Of a DNA stretch of 64,000 nt, positions 32,243-45,089 are shown one piece after another. How positions within the stretch are numbered: the stretch's first letter is position 1; the number at the start of each line of letters is the position of its first letter. Source of the DNA: Mesorhabditis belari (taxonomy: Eukaryota; Nematoda; Chromadorea; Rhabditida; Rhabditidae). Below the pieces are notes generated by a model. That model worked only from the letters and a program-made list of their open reading frames with translations. It had not been told where the DNA came from and ran no database searches. The translations under genes and the position numbers were made by a program. The DNA lies in assembly GCA_958450365.1 (NCBI GenBank), contig CAUEEP010000737.1, positions 2,903,501 to 2,967,500 of the forward strand, read 5' to 3'.

Positions 32243-34209
32243 TTTTAGCTTTAGTATGAGACTTCTCCATTTAAAAAAACTCTTAAATATTGCCAAAAAC
32301 TTATTGTTAGGTAAGAAAATGATTCTTGAAACTTGCAAATTCTTGGAAAGTCGAATCTCGATACATTTCTTTTGACTTTTCTCTAATTCGATCTTTCATC
32401 TCAAGTTTATTTGACAATTTCTCCGAAAACTTTTATCAAATCAACAAAAAACAGATTTCTTGCGAAATCAAAAAGCTGCCTTTTATTGAAAGGCCTTGAG
32501 AAAATTGTTTTTCAGCTTGAAATCAATCAATTTTACCGTCAATCATTTTTTCTTATACCATCGGCGGCATCGACCTCGAACTTCATGTACTCAAAGAAAA
32601 GATACAAAAATTCAAATCTACCATAGGTTTTCTTAAAGCAAAAGATTTTCCCCTTTCTTTTTTCAATAATGGATTTTGTTGTTTTTCTGTGGTGAACTCT
32701 AGCTCCAAAATCTAGCAATAGTTTTTGAATGGAAGTCCTAACAAGCAAGAACAAATAGTTTTGAACTATACGATGTCAGCGAGCCATGTCAAGAGCTAAC
32801 TGGGAGACTCATTCAACTTGAGAATGCTCTGGCTGCTACACAAGCATCTACGTGATGTAACTGATAAAACTAAGGGCATTACAAATTTAAATATAAAAGT
32901 TTTGTGAAATTTTACAACTAACTGGTTAATATTTCTATTTGTTAAAAATGATTTGCAAGGTTTTAAATAAAATGAAAACTATCAAAACGGGAGCTGTGCT
33001 GTGTTGAGTGCCAAGTGGTATAGTTGAATAGTTCGGTCGATTGTAAGACTCAATTCACGTTCATCTGCACACAATTCCCAACAACAAGATCAATCAAATG
33101 TTTAAAGAGACACCTCGCCTCAAGTTTCAATGATTCTTTGACGAGCAAATTTTTATGTAAAGCAATAGCTGTTAATGAGCATTTGAATACTCAGTAATAC
33201 TCAAATACTAAAAAGAATTAACTTCAAAGATTCATAGAATAAAAGGACTCGCTTACTTGCTTGCCACAAGTTGTTCTTTACAGATTTCCTAGTTAAAGCC
33301 TGTTAAAAACTCTCTAAATTTATTAAAACACTAATGTTTTTTCTGTTTAAATGTTCATTTTGGTCATTTTAAACTAGAATAAAAAAAAATTGTTTATTGA
33401 TAAAATGTTTAAAGTTTAGATATAAACTTTTATCTTTATCGTACTTTTTGATATCTTCTCTCCTGTTTTTCGATCTCTCGCTTGTTTTCTGATGGCTGAA
33501 AATCGATTGTTTTGTTTTATAATCAAAGAATTAAACAATAAATTAGAAAATTAGTTAAAATATTAAAGAATGAACTAACATTTCCTGGATTTCCATTTCT
33601 CCACTCAGAATACGAGTTGAGTCGATCAACTTCACTCGTCAACTTTCCCTCAATTTCTTCGGCTTTCCCCGGCAACACCATCTCGAGATGTTCTCGCATT
33701 TTTTGAACACAATCCTAACATTGGAAAAGTTCGATTGTCAGTGAAGTCACTCGTAAATCACCTTGAACAACGGTCTCTCTTTTGTCTTTGAATTCCAGCA
33801 TTTCAGCATAAAGTTGTACCTAAAATATCTTCTCTCTCTCCCTTAAACATTCCTCCAACTTACAGATCATCATGTACAAACTCGGGCTTTTGATTTCGTT
33901 CTCCATTTCGAACTCGCATATAAATTTCCTCGAGCGGAATCCCCGGATATGGACGATCGCCAAGGGTGAATAGTTCGTACAAAAGGATTCCGTACGACCA
34001 AACGTCAGACTGCAAATTTACTTCAGAATCTTTTCCTTTATCCAAAATATTATAGTATCTTAGCATCCGTAAAATCTTCACATAAAAGAATTGCGTACCG
34101 CTTGTGTGTAATATCCGCTTTCAATCGATTCTGGACTCATCCACTGCACAGGTAAAAGATCATTTTTATGCTTCTTGAAGTTTTTTCTAAAAATAGCTTT
34201 CTTTAATCA

Positions 34210-34365
<156 letters not shown>

Positions 34366-35225
34366 CTATGACCTTTAAATGCAGCTTTTGATGCTGATTC
34401 CGAATCTGGTTTCAGATTTTGGGATCAAGAGGTATTTGGCATAGAAAGCCTTTTGAAGGTTTTGCTAAGCCTGTAAGCTAAATATCGCGTAATCCCGAGG
34501 TGTTCAGCAAGATCTGCACCCAGATTCGGAACCAGCATCAAAAACTGCATCTAATGGCCATAGTACCATTTGAAAAGGCCACACTGACTACCCATTCTTC
34601 CCTCCTGAGAATTAAAGTTGACTTTTTGCGAGCTGCAAAGTTTGACAAAAGGTCAAAAGTCAAGGAACAAAATATGAGGTGAAAGTCAAACAATTTTTGG
34701 CTTGCTTAGCTTTTCTCATTAAGTCTTCGTCGAAGCCCGTTAAGAAGCCATCCCAAGCCAGACTTCGAGCCAGCCCGAATTACCGGGATTTCACTCAAAA
34801 ACTCCATTCCGCTAGCGATTTGCATCGCAAACGATAAAAGATCGGATGTCGAGCATAGAAATGTCTGAAATATTAATATCTCATTCAATTTCGTTTCTCT
34901 TCAAAATTTTTAGAAACCTGAACAATTGGTGTCTTCTCGTGTCCATCATGCTTTTCGTCTTGACTTTCAACTTGAGTCCACTAAACAATTCGAATTCAAG
35001 CTAAAAACTAAAACAAGGTCATACCGGAATATAGCTGTCAGTAACTACATCCACAGACATTTTTCTAATCATTGACTTTTCATCATGTTTATTCATTAGC
35101 AATTCAACCTAAACAAAGCGTTTTTTAGCTTTTTAGCGATCGTTTTCCTACTGTGTTTCCTCTATTTGTGCGATCCGGCTCCACGTATTCACTGTTTTGA
35201 ACCTGAAATGTTAGTTTTACAAGAG

Positions 35226-36100
35226 ACGGCCAACAGGGTGTGGATGGCCAAATGACATGAGCCATATACTAATCGACGTAGAATTTTGGGCTGATTCTGA
35301 ATCTGTTTTCCGTTTTTGCTCTAGGTAGTCAATTTTGATCCAAATACAAAAGTCAAACACTGGAATCGAACCCTAGAATCCTCGCCTCATATTCAAACCT
35401 ACTGCCAGTCGGCCACCACAAAATCCACAAAGATTTTGTGGTGGCCGACCAGCAGTAGATTTGAATATGAGGCGAGGATTCTAGGGTCCGTGTTTGACTT
35501 GCTTTTGTTTTTGCTTCTTTTAGCTTTGAATAGTTTGACAAGGGAGGACCTTCAAGTCAGCATCTGGGATTGAGCTGAGACCAAGTCGATCTTATAGAAT
35601 CGACCATGGATATCACGAATATGTTTATAACATTTGCTCTCGTTCGCTCAAACGCAAGATATTTGGCACGGAAGCTTTAGCACTTACCTTATAAAAGCCT
35701 CTCACGCGTTGAAAGATAGTGTTACTGTGGTCTAGTGGATAAACGTCTTGTATCAGACGACTAATACTAATTGGACTATTAGTAGATTAAAGCAAAAAGC
35801 TTTGCAGCAAAATGATTCAAACCAGCCGCAAAACAATTAAGGGTCGCGTCCGATACAGAAGCTTATCCACTAGGCCCCCGCCGCACTCTTTTCCAACGTG
35901 TGTGGGCCTTTATAAGATAAGTGCTAAAGCTTCCGTGACAAATATCTTGCCTGCTGCGGTGCAAAAAAATGCTTTTAACTTTTGACAGAGTGCTGCGGTG
36001 TAAAAACGGATAGCAGATTCAGAATCTGCGGAAAATTCTACGTCGACTAGTATATGGCTCATGTCATTTGGCCATCACACCCCTGTTGACCCTCCCTTGT
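35226..36100. mobile_element. Nested tRNA-like foldbacks in the kinase intron, copy 2
   Basis: Outer arms match the 16043-16410 element. Inside are an exact-looking palindrome at about 35345-35505 (AATCCTCGCCTCATATTC and its complement around a tRNA B-box-like sequence) and a second foldback at about 35663-35940 whose arms start CGGAAGCTTTAGCACTTA and include the tRNA-like GGTCTAGTGGATAAACGTC. The second is absent from copies 1 and 3, so it inserted in unit 2 only. Confidence 0.7.
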
Positions 36101-38062
36101 TAGTAATAATTCAAATACTAACCTTTCTCAATTCATTACAAAATGTGTTGCGTGGAAGGTTTTTCAGAAATTTCTCGAGACTCCCATTGGCGCACAGCTC
36201 CGTGACAACACAGAGACGACCACTGGATTTACAAGATGCGTTCAGAATCACATATCAAGTTTCATTCTAGTCAAGATATTAGGTACTTACCTAGTCAGAT
36301 GATCGGTGACTGCTCCAATCAGAGTGAGCACATTCGGATGCGGTGGAATGAAGGACATCAACTTCAGCTCGTCGGCCAACATTTGAATGTTGATGATGTG
36401 TTGTCGGATTGAGGCTGTGTGAAATGGTTCCTATAGTAAGGGTTGAGAATCTTTTCTCAAGAAGTTCACCTTAACAGCGACCTTTAAATTTGGTGTTTCG
36501 GAAGTGAAATTATTGATTTGATTCGGTTTCTTCAAAAATCCCATTGAAACTTTCCCGAACTGTCCACTTCCCAACTGTAAAAAGTCGAAAGATTCAGTGG
36601 ATAGAAGCTTTTTACCGTTTTTCGGTCAGAAATTTGAAGATCATCACATGAAATTTCAAATTTCGAACGATCGTAAACGATTTGATTGATTTGTTGATCC
36701 AGGGGAATCTGCTTGTTTCGATCTTGAGCTGGAATTGTTCCCCCGTTTATTAAATCATCGTACAGCACTCGGAAAGCACTAAAGAAAGAGGTTTTGAATA
36801 CGACATCAATTTACTAGAGACTTTTCTAGATTTCGAGCTCGAGCTTTCTGTCTTCTCCACAAAATAACAAAATTGAGCACACATGCGAGCGAAATGAGAA
36901 AGACGATGGAGAGAGCAACCAATGCAAGCATTAGACGTCTTCTTTTATCGTCTTTGACCTATTGTTAATGCTGATCAACATTTCTGTGGGTTGTTGTTTG
37001 TTCATGATTAGCTGCGGATTATTCGTGATTAGCAAATGAACGAGTCTCAATTGTGGCATCGCTCTCTTATTACCTCAAGAGAGATGCTCCGTCGCACTTC
37101 TCCCACTCGATTCTTCCCAACACATTCATAGACTCCACTATCATCGGTGTCGACTTTAGGAAGAACAATTGAAGCATTTACAAGAAGACTTTCATTATCC
37201 CTCATTGCAATCCCATTTTTTGACCTTTAAACATTCAGTGTTTTCTGCTCACTTCAAACAAAGTTTTCTCTTGTAAACAACAAACCATGAAATGAACGGA
37301 GTCGGATCTCCACTCATTTTGCAGTCTAATAGCTGGCTTTCTCCAGCTTTTATGTGAACTATTTCTGTTTCATTGACGAGCAATACGGGTGCTATCATTT
37401 CATGAATCTATAAAAGACAATTTCAAATGAAAAAAAGTCTCAAACCTCAAGCCCGATTGTTTGATTAAACTCCTGTCCGGTTTCAGTGTTTCTTGCAACG
37501 CAAATGTAGTCACCAGAGTTATTTGTCGAAATATTCTATGATTGAAGTTTGAGGAGAAAGCTCTATTTGTAGTATGAATTGGCTTAAACCACAAAAATAA
37601 AAAGAACAAGCTATTTGTATTCACTGACATTTGTAAAAACAAACAAACCTTGATGGTCATTTTTAAGAGCACTGAATCCCCGTCAATGCTTTGCACAATG
37701 CTGCTTTCATCTAGCACTGTCTGGTTGTAAATCCAAAACATTGAGCTGTAAATGAATAAATTTAAGGAATATTTTGTTAACCAACATGTCAGCCAACATG
37801 TGAACTCGGCAAAATAGTGTGATATCATCGCCCCGATAAATTCTGTTCTAAAAGAACTTTGCAAAGAGATTTCAACAAGTAACCAACCGGATCCTCGCCG
37901 CTAATTTCTGGATCCCTTTTCATCCAAACTGCTGGACGTTGACCGGCGACTCGGAGATGAAATGAACCTTGATGGAAGATACCCTAGATGTTTGAATTTG
38001 AGAAAAGTTCCCTTCTAAACGAAACAAATTTGCAAACAACAATGAGATCCTCGTGAACGGTC

Positions 38063-39053
38063 GTGTTCCAAAAAACGTTCTTCGCTCCGGTCACACTTGT
38101 TGCTGGGACCATTTTATTCGATCTTAAGCAGTCATTGCTTTCACCTTTTCTCATCGTTACCGTTGATAAAATAAGCGAAGTTTTTCGTTCTTGTCAACGT
38201 GACCCCTCGAATGACAGCCAAGCCGAATCTTTGCGCCAATCTAAAAATTTATTAGGTTGTAAACTAAGTGCTGACGCCTTCAGGAAAGTTTCGAAATTTT
38301 GTTTACGTTTAGTGAGGGTGCGCTCTGTTCTTCCTGTTATGGGGATGTCTTATCCGAAAGTACAATAAAACTCTGGCTTCACAAATTCAGAAATAAGGAG
38401 ATTTCTCTCAACGATCATGACCAATTCTTCGTCCCGAAAACCCCCGGTTTTCTTTGCGGCTGAGGTTTAATACTCTCATGTAACAGTTTAAAACCTTTTT
38501 AATATTGGTTTCAAACCAATTTACGGCCAATAGGTGCCCCACAACCTCACAGAGCTCATGAAACGGCAGAGATCATCAGTTGCTGCTGCCCCTCTTTCCA
38601 GATAGGAAATCTTTCTTGCCGCGTGTGGTGACAAGAGATGAGAAATGGATTATGATTGCAACCTTTCAGAGAAAACGATTACGGCTGAGACCTGGAGTTA
38701 CACCAGCAAAGGGTGTGCTCCCAGACCTCCACCAAAAGAAGTACATGCTATCGGTTTGGTGGGATCTCTTGGGTGTCATTTATTGAGAGCTTCTCGATAA
38801 TAAGCAGACAATCAATGCTCTATTATAGAGCGACCAGCTCAAAAAGCTTGAAAAGGAAATTAAGGCAAAGCGCCCCAATTTGAAAGAGGCCATTCTCCAA
38901 CGATAACGCCAGTTCCATGCGGCAAAGTTGAGCCGCTCCACAATCCATGAGTTGAACTGGGGGCTCTTACCCCGCCCACCATATTCTCCTGACCTCAGCC
39001 CTACAGATTACCATCTTTTCTAATCAATGCAACATGCCCTGGATGGAGAGCAG
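38063..39053 (+). pseudogene. Decayed mariner transposase, unit 2
   Basis: Orthologous to the 19.03-20.17 kb remnant (RVVTRDEKWIM, KYMLSVWWDLLGV) with additional frame breaks, truncated after the YSPDLSPTDYHLF block. Confidence 0.85.
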
Positions 39054-42044
39054 TTTTATTATAGTCCTGTACCTACCACGTGATACAATTTATCGAATTG
39101 GACGAAATGAGCGGAGGATTGCACGTTGAAAGTAAAATCTTTCACTGGAGTGTCGACTTTGACTTTCCACTTGATCATTTGAAAGCGCTCTTCGCTCACA
39201 AGAAATGTGATTTCATAGCTAGAAAACTCGAATGAAATGAAATGAAAATTTGATTGGTTTTTGCACTCACGTTCCACCAGGAGCTAGTTTGTGACTCGGT
39301 ATGAAGAGCTCTTCGGTGTAACTTTCCACTCTGCCATTTTCATCGACCTACAAGACCGTACTTCTTTTACTAATCCTATTAGCTCATTTGAGTGGCAATG
39401 AATGACAATGTCCAAAATCTTTTTTGTGTCTGGGCCACTAACATTGTAACCGGTTCGAAATTTATCGGTTTGCTTTGGTTTGGGTTCTTAAACGATAAGA
39501 GAGAATCGTTTTGACTAACGTAAAACCGATTTTAATAGGTTTTACCGGATACCGGGTTAGATCCTAACCGATTAAACGGTCGCTCGGCTCGATTTGTTTC
39601 GATTAAGAACCGAATCTAATGGCTTCAAAAGTTTTCACCTTCAGATATGGTCTCTTGCCACAGTCCACGCTTGCCGTTTCGTACGAAGAGGAAACTTTTT
39701 GTCTTCCAACATCGACATATCTTGTGTACGACCATGTACAGGTGTAGTTTACAAAATCGGCTGCTATCGGGAGAATCGTTGCTGAAAGAACTTGTTCTGT
39801 CAAACAGATTCGGCATAGGGTTACCTTTTATTCTGATGGGCTCTCCTTGAAAAACAGTCAACACTTCGGCGTGTGGAGCAAACTACAACAAAGATTCAAC
39901 TTTAAATTTAATCGAAATCCTACGTGCATTCTGTATAATGGGGAAAAGATTCGGAATGGAGACGTTTGCTGAGTCTTTGCATCCCATTTGTTGACCACTT
40001 TTTGAGGCCTGAAGTAAATTTCGAGAGAAAGACAATAATCTTCTTACCAAGAACATGTGTATAGACCATAATCGTCGGGCTTAACCTCCTCAAATATCAC
40101 ACTTAATGAGAAGAGCGTCGAATTCCCATGAATTTGCACATCTTTTTGAATCTTTGGCTGAAAATACTTTGTAAAACTTATTACGAACTTTTTTTTACTC
40201 CATCTTTCTGCCCGCATCGAGGACACTGCATTTGTAATTGGTTTTCAAATTGGCTCGTAGTATTGTCCAATCGCAGATCACATTGAACAGTGACATTTTT
40301 TCCTATATCGTTTGTAAATATCACCAACCATGCACTAGACATGATTTCTGATTCAATGTTCATCGGATCGAATCGGATCGAATCCCCTTCGATCTGATTC
40401 GATCCGTTCCGTCCGATCAGAAACCATGTCTACCAGGCACTGCAGACTGATACAGTAGTACTTTAGTTGTGAGCAGTAAATCATTGTTGAAAGTATATAA
40501 TAAACAAACGGACGTTTGTTAAACGCCAAAGCAATAGCCTCCAGTTGTGGGATCGTCATTGACACAGAGTTCACGGGCATTGAAGCAAACTAAACAATGG
40601 GTTATAACAAAATTCTAAATCAAAGACGCCAACCCGCACGAACCACTCGACTTCATCGCCATTTAAAGCCACACAGCGGAACCGGCCACTACCCATGGGT
40701 AAACTCCTGTTCAGTTTCACCAAATCTATTTCGAAGCCGTATCTTAAAGTAAACAGTGTTGTTTTAAGATGAACCAGCCAACTTACCGTGAGTCAAAGGT
40801 CACAGCATCTCGCTCTTTACTATCTTTCAGCCATTCCTCTCCGTCCACAAACAAAGAGGGCCAAACTGGCCAATAACCGATTTGCGCGTATCGACACGGA
40901 AGAAGAAATTTTGATGAGGTGACATCGAGTGTATAGGTTTTGGGTTTTAGAAAATCATATAAACCTAAAAATGAAGTAAAATTTGCAAAATGCAATGCTT
41001 TGAATTGAGTCTACCTTCCACAAAAACATAGACAAAATCAGTGTGGTTTTTGTCGTCCAAACACGAGTATGTCCCGGTATCACTCTGTTCCAGGGATCGA
41101 ATGTGAAACAATTGACTCTAAAAATTTACACAAAGGTTTTTAAAGACAACATTATTTTACCCGTTCATCTTCTTTTTCGACAGTGACTCTCTTTTAGGAA
41201 ATCCTCTTCACTAAACCCTTCCAAATCGAGATTCGATTCAATTGGCAACATCCATCTACACAAGAAAATCACTTGTAGTTTTGAAAAACAATTTTTGACT
41301 AACAGCTTAAGATAACCGTTCGAAAAAACAACATTTTCGCTAACTTGAATCAAATTCACTTACCGAAGTTTATTAGCAGTTGTGCTCTGGCATCGAAGAC
41401 TCAAATTCTGCCCAGCTGACATTCTGATCATAGGATAGCTAAAAGCTTAAGTTAAATAAACAAGATCAAAAAAAACCTTCCTACTGCATAGTCATACACG
41501 AGAATCTCTTTGTCCACAGGCATCACCGTCAAACTCGCGTCCACATTTTGAAAGAACAAGAGAAAAGGAAAAAGAAAAGCAACAAAAAGTTTGTTTTTAG
41601 GCATCCACCTTCTTTCAATTGATTGAATCTTTTGCATTTTAATAAAGAGCTTTCTTTCTAAACGAATAAATGAATAGGTAGTGGTAGAATAGGTTTTGGT
41701 TTCAAAATGATTTGTGAAACAATTTGTATTGAGAAGTAAAATTTTTTGATTGCTAATCTTTTTTACTTTGTTTATCGGAAATCTAGTTTCGAAGAAAAGG
41801 TGACTAATTGAGAAAACAACTGAAAGGACAATTCGTGGAAAGAGAAAGCTTGATCTTCTTTGCAACGGATCCTTGTAAAAGTTTTTTCAATCTCTATTTT
41901 CACCGATCTTTTGAAATGGTTGTTAAAATGACAAGGTCATACGAAATCGTCAATTGATTGATGGATTGTTCGAGAGGAAGTGAGTTGGAAGATTACTCAC
42001 TTTTCTTTCCCACCAAAATCTCAAGCTTTTCGTATTTACATATA

Positions 42045-43352
42045 CAGGGTGCGGCAAAAGTTCGGAGCCGCTTCTTAAGATAGTTAAAGGTTTACAAACT
42101 CGCTTTAAAAAGTTAAAAATTAATAACAAATTCTTTATTCGAATCATAACAACAAATAACTTATAACAAATGCTCGAAATTTCCATCATCCGCTTCGATA
42201 CACCTCTTTAAACGCTTTGGGAAGTTCCTCACAATGGTGGCGCACGCTTAAACAGTCATTTCATTCCAGACTCGTTTCAGGGCAGATTTTAAAGCATCCA
42301 CTGTTTGATACGTCTTCATCGAGATCTTGCCTTCTAAAATAGCCCAAACGGAGTAATCGAGGAGATTAAGATCTGGCGAATTTGAAGGCTAAATGGTCTT
42401 ATCCCAAAAGCCTGGAAACAACTGAGCGCAAAAGTTGAGAGTTGAGTGAGCACCATGCGCCGGAGCCCAGTCCTGTTGCAGGGAAAAACCAGCTTGTCCA
42501 AAGTGATTTTTGCCCAATGTTTCAAGACATCTTTTAATACCAGTTGTTGGCAGTTTTTAGCATCCATCTTGACGTTTCTGTCCAAAAAAAACCGGCGGTG
42601 TCTTGCTTGTAGCACACATACCTCCACACACCATAATCGAAGCTGAAAAATACTTTCTTACCATCAAATTTGCCGCAAATGTGTTCTTCAGACCCCTTTT
42701 GAGAAGTTATCTATGATTTTGGCGGTTGTGCAATGACTGGATAGAAAAAATCTTTTCATCTGTGAAGCGGATCCTCTCAAGTAGGCCAGTCGCCACCAAG
42801 CGCACCATCTTCTTTGCTAGACGCTTTCGTTTCTTCTGGGATTTGTCGTCCAAGACGTGTGCTTTAGCCAATTTGTAGCTAAAGAATCTTAGTTTCCCTT
42901 TAACAATCCTTCCAACGCTTCGAGGGCTAATTTTCAGCTGTTTGCCCATCTTTCGCATCGACCGCAGCTTGTTTTGGCGAATCCGAAAGCGAATTTCGTT
43001 GATGTTCGTAGGTGTTACGGCAGTTGGTGGTCGACCACTTCGAGGGCGATCCTTGTTGTTCTTTATCTCCTTGTAGCGTTTAATTGCTTTGTTGACGGTG
43101 CTTTTTGGATATTTCGTGATTTTTACAAGCTCCGAGCTATTTTTTTCCGCCTTGGTATAATCCGAGAATCACATCGCGTCGTTTTTTGGCGTTCATTTTT
43201 TACGAATTTCTCCTAAAAAGAAAATTTTTGTAACAAATTACCTTAACTATACTCGAAAAAAGGGAAAAAAGTATACGAGACACAAAAAAAAAAGCGTGAG
43301 CTAAATTTTCTGCAATGTTTTCATAGCGGCTCCGAACTTTTGCCGCACCCTG
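42045..43352 (-). mobile_element. maT/DD37D-like Tc1-mariner element
   Basis: 1308 bp, TA on both sides (42043-44 and 43353-54), ends CAGGGTGCGGCAAAAGTTCG and the complement of CGAACTTTTGCCGCACCCTG. It is inserted at practically the same TATATA site upstream of RTK copy 2 that mariner A occupies upstream of copy 1; copy 3 is empty there. Confidence 0.92.
42161..43196 (-). pseudogene. maT/DD37D-like transposase, broken
   Basis: Starts NAKKRRDVILG near 43196. Recognisable parts are the HTH region (GKQLKISPRSVGRIVKGKLR), RFTDEKIF (first Asp), QQDWAPAHGAHSTLNF (second Asp) and NSPDLNLLDYSVWAILEGKI (third Asp in LLDYSVW). Stops occur after NRQNHR, in the WDKTI*PSN stretch and after WNEMTV, and there is at least one frame change. 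The 330-bp derivative reads through the last of these (TTA instead of TAA), so it descends from a less damaged copy. Confidence 0.85.
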
Positions 43353-43583
43353 TATTGAGCAGGCAGCAAATTTCGATTCGAATCGAATTTCGGTCTAGAA
43401 TTAGGTACCATTTCTTTTTAAGTCAACACATTTATCGGTTAACTTTAATGCAATAACAATTGACTAACAGTTAACAAAATATTCCTAACAATAAAACAAA
43501 AGAACCATTTTGAGCAATAGTTGAACAAAATGTGACAAGAATTAGCGAAATTTGAACAACTTTGGACGTCCAGAATAGAAGTT

Positions 43584-45013
43584 GGTACTTTTCCAATATC
43601 GGGGTAGCGGAAGGATTATCGGGGGAGCGAAAGGAAAATGGGAGAGCAAATTTTGGCAGCGCTACAGATGTCCTATATTATACAAACTACCGTCATAAAA
43701 TCCGCGAATTACCCGTTATTCTCACAATCTTTATATTAGATCACAAAAGTGACTTAAATATCTAACACCAAACCTACCTCTATCTTCCCTATCGGTCGCC
43801 TTCTCTTTTTGCCGAAGGCTCCACAATCCTGAACGAACAAATGGCTACCTAAAAAATTATTCATTAATAGTATAATTGACCATAAAAACGAAAGAAATGT
43901 AAACGAAGTAACCAAAACAAAAACCTTTCTAGCAATCACAAATTAACTGTAAAAAGGGATTGTATTCATTTCCGCCCTTTCAAAAATCGACGATGTCCTC
44001 CATGATCGACGCGAATGCATTCACTCCGGCAGGCAAATTGCGATGCCACAATCCCTCAGCGATATACGAATCCACCATGGTGCCGTGGGTGCCGTGTCGA
44101 CGTTGTTCATGTCTTTAAACGGTTTCCACATTCGCTCGATTGTTTGCGTGTGCACGGTCGGATCTGTCGGCAAAACAAAATTTGTCGAGTGGTTGACCCA
44201 TGCAAAATCGTAATTTGGGTCAGTGAGAAGCCCTTGGCGTGCACGCCATCCATCAGAGATGATTCGAGTCCCCTTTTCGATATGTTTTCGAATCGCTTCA
44301 AGCAGAACCGGAGCCGTTCGGTTTGGCACAATAAAAGCGAAGCTTGTTGTGCCCTTGTTTCCCTTGTTTCACGACACAGATCACCAAAAAGCCAACGTTC
44401 TGGCAGCATCCTACCGGCGTGGCTTTCGCGCAATGAATCATCGATCTCCACGGTGACTCCGGCACCACCGATCTTGTTAATCGAAAGCTTCTTGATTTTT
44501 CAAGCGCACACTTGGCGGAGAAAGTAGTTCCACTCAACAACGGTGTCGCCACTAATGCCGAGCTCCTGCTGACAGTATTTGATTGTCGTGAGCTCCTGGC
44601 TCCATAGATGAATGAACTTTAAAATTGTGACGAACAGGAGCTTGCTTTGTTGCAAAAGTTATCGACTCGAATTACTCTTGAATGCTTGGGGACCTTTCGC
44701 CGCGCGCAAGTGTCATATACCCAGCGAAATAGGTCTTTTCCGAAATAGGAGCAAATTTTCATCGATTCGCCACAGTTGCAAATCCACGACTGGATGACGA
44801 AATAATCGATTGCCGTCGATTTCTTGAACGCACAAATGTCGGAGAAACGCATCGTCGTTAAAGTTTAAAAAAAAACGTTGCAGTTAAAATACAGTCCCGG
44901 AAATGCATTTTTCGAGGGGGCAAAATTTGCTCCCTCGATTTTGCTTTCGCTCCCCCGATAATCCTTCCGCTCCCCCGATAATCGGACCGCTCCCCCGATA
45001 TTGGAAAAGTACC
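43584..45013 (-). mobile_element. Merlin-type DNA transposon
   Basis: Terminal repeats GGTACTTTTCCAATATCGGG and complement, followed by repeated subterminal GATTATCGGGGGAGCGGAAG blocks. An 8-bp duplication, TAGAAGTT, flanks it (43576-43583 and 45014-45021); unit 1 has the sequence once at about 25480 (AGAAGTT). An 8-9 bp duplication and an IS1016/IS1595-type transposase are the hallmarks of the Merlin superfamily. It lies between the maT-like and Tc1-like elements. Confidence 0.92.
44021..44855 (-). pseudogene. Merlin (ISXO2/IS1595-like) transposase, frameshifted
   Basis: Pieces in order on the minus strand: LFRWVYDTCARRKVPKHSRV, QELTTIKYCQQELGISGDTV, VTVEIDDSLRESHAGRMLPE, RWLFGDLCRETR, PNRTAPVLLEAIRKHIEKGT, IISDGWRARQGLL, YDFAWVNHSTNFV and HTQTIERMWKPFKD. 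Catalytic acids would be Asp in EIDD, Asp in ISDGW and Glu in TIERMW. The pieces fall in at least three frames with a stop after QVCA, so the enzyme is dead. Confidence 0.88.
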
Positions 45014-45089
45014 TAGAAGTTGAAGCAAATTATTGTATTCATCGTCAGATGGCGCTTAAAAGTCTCAAATATACACAAATTATCAGCTA

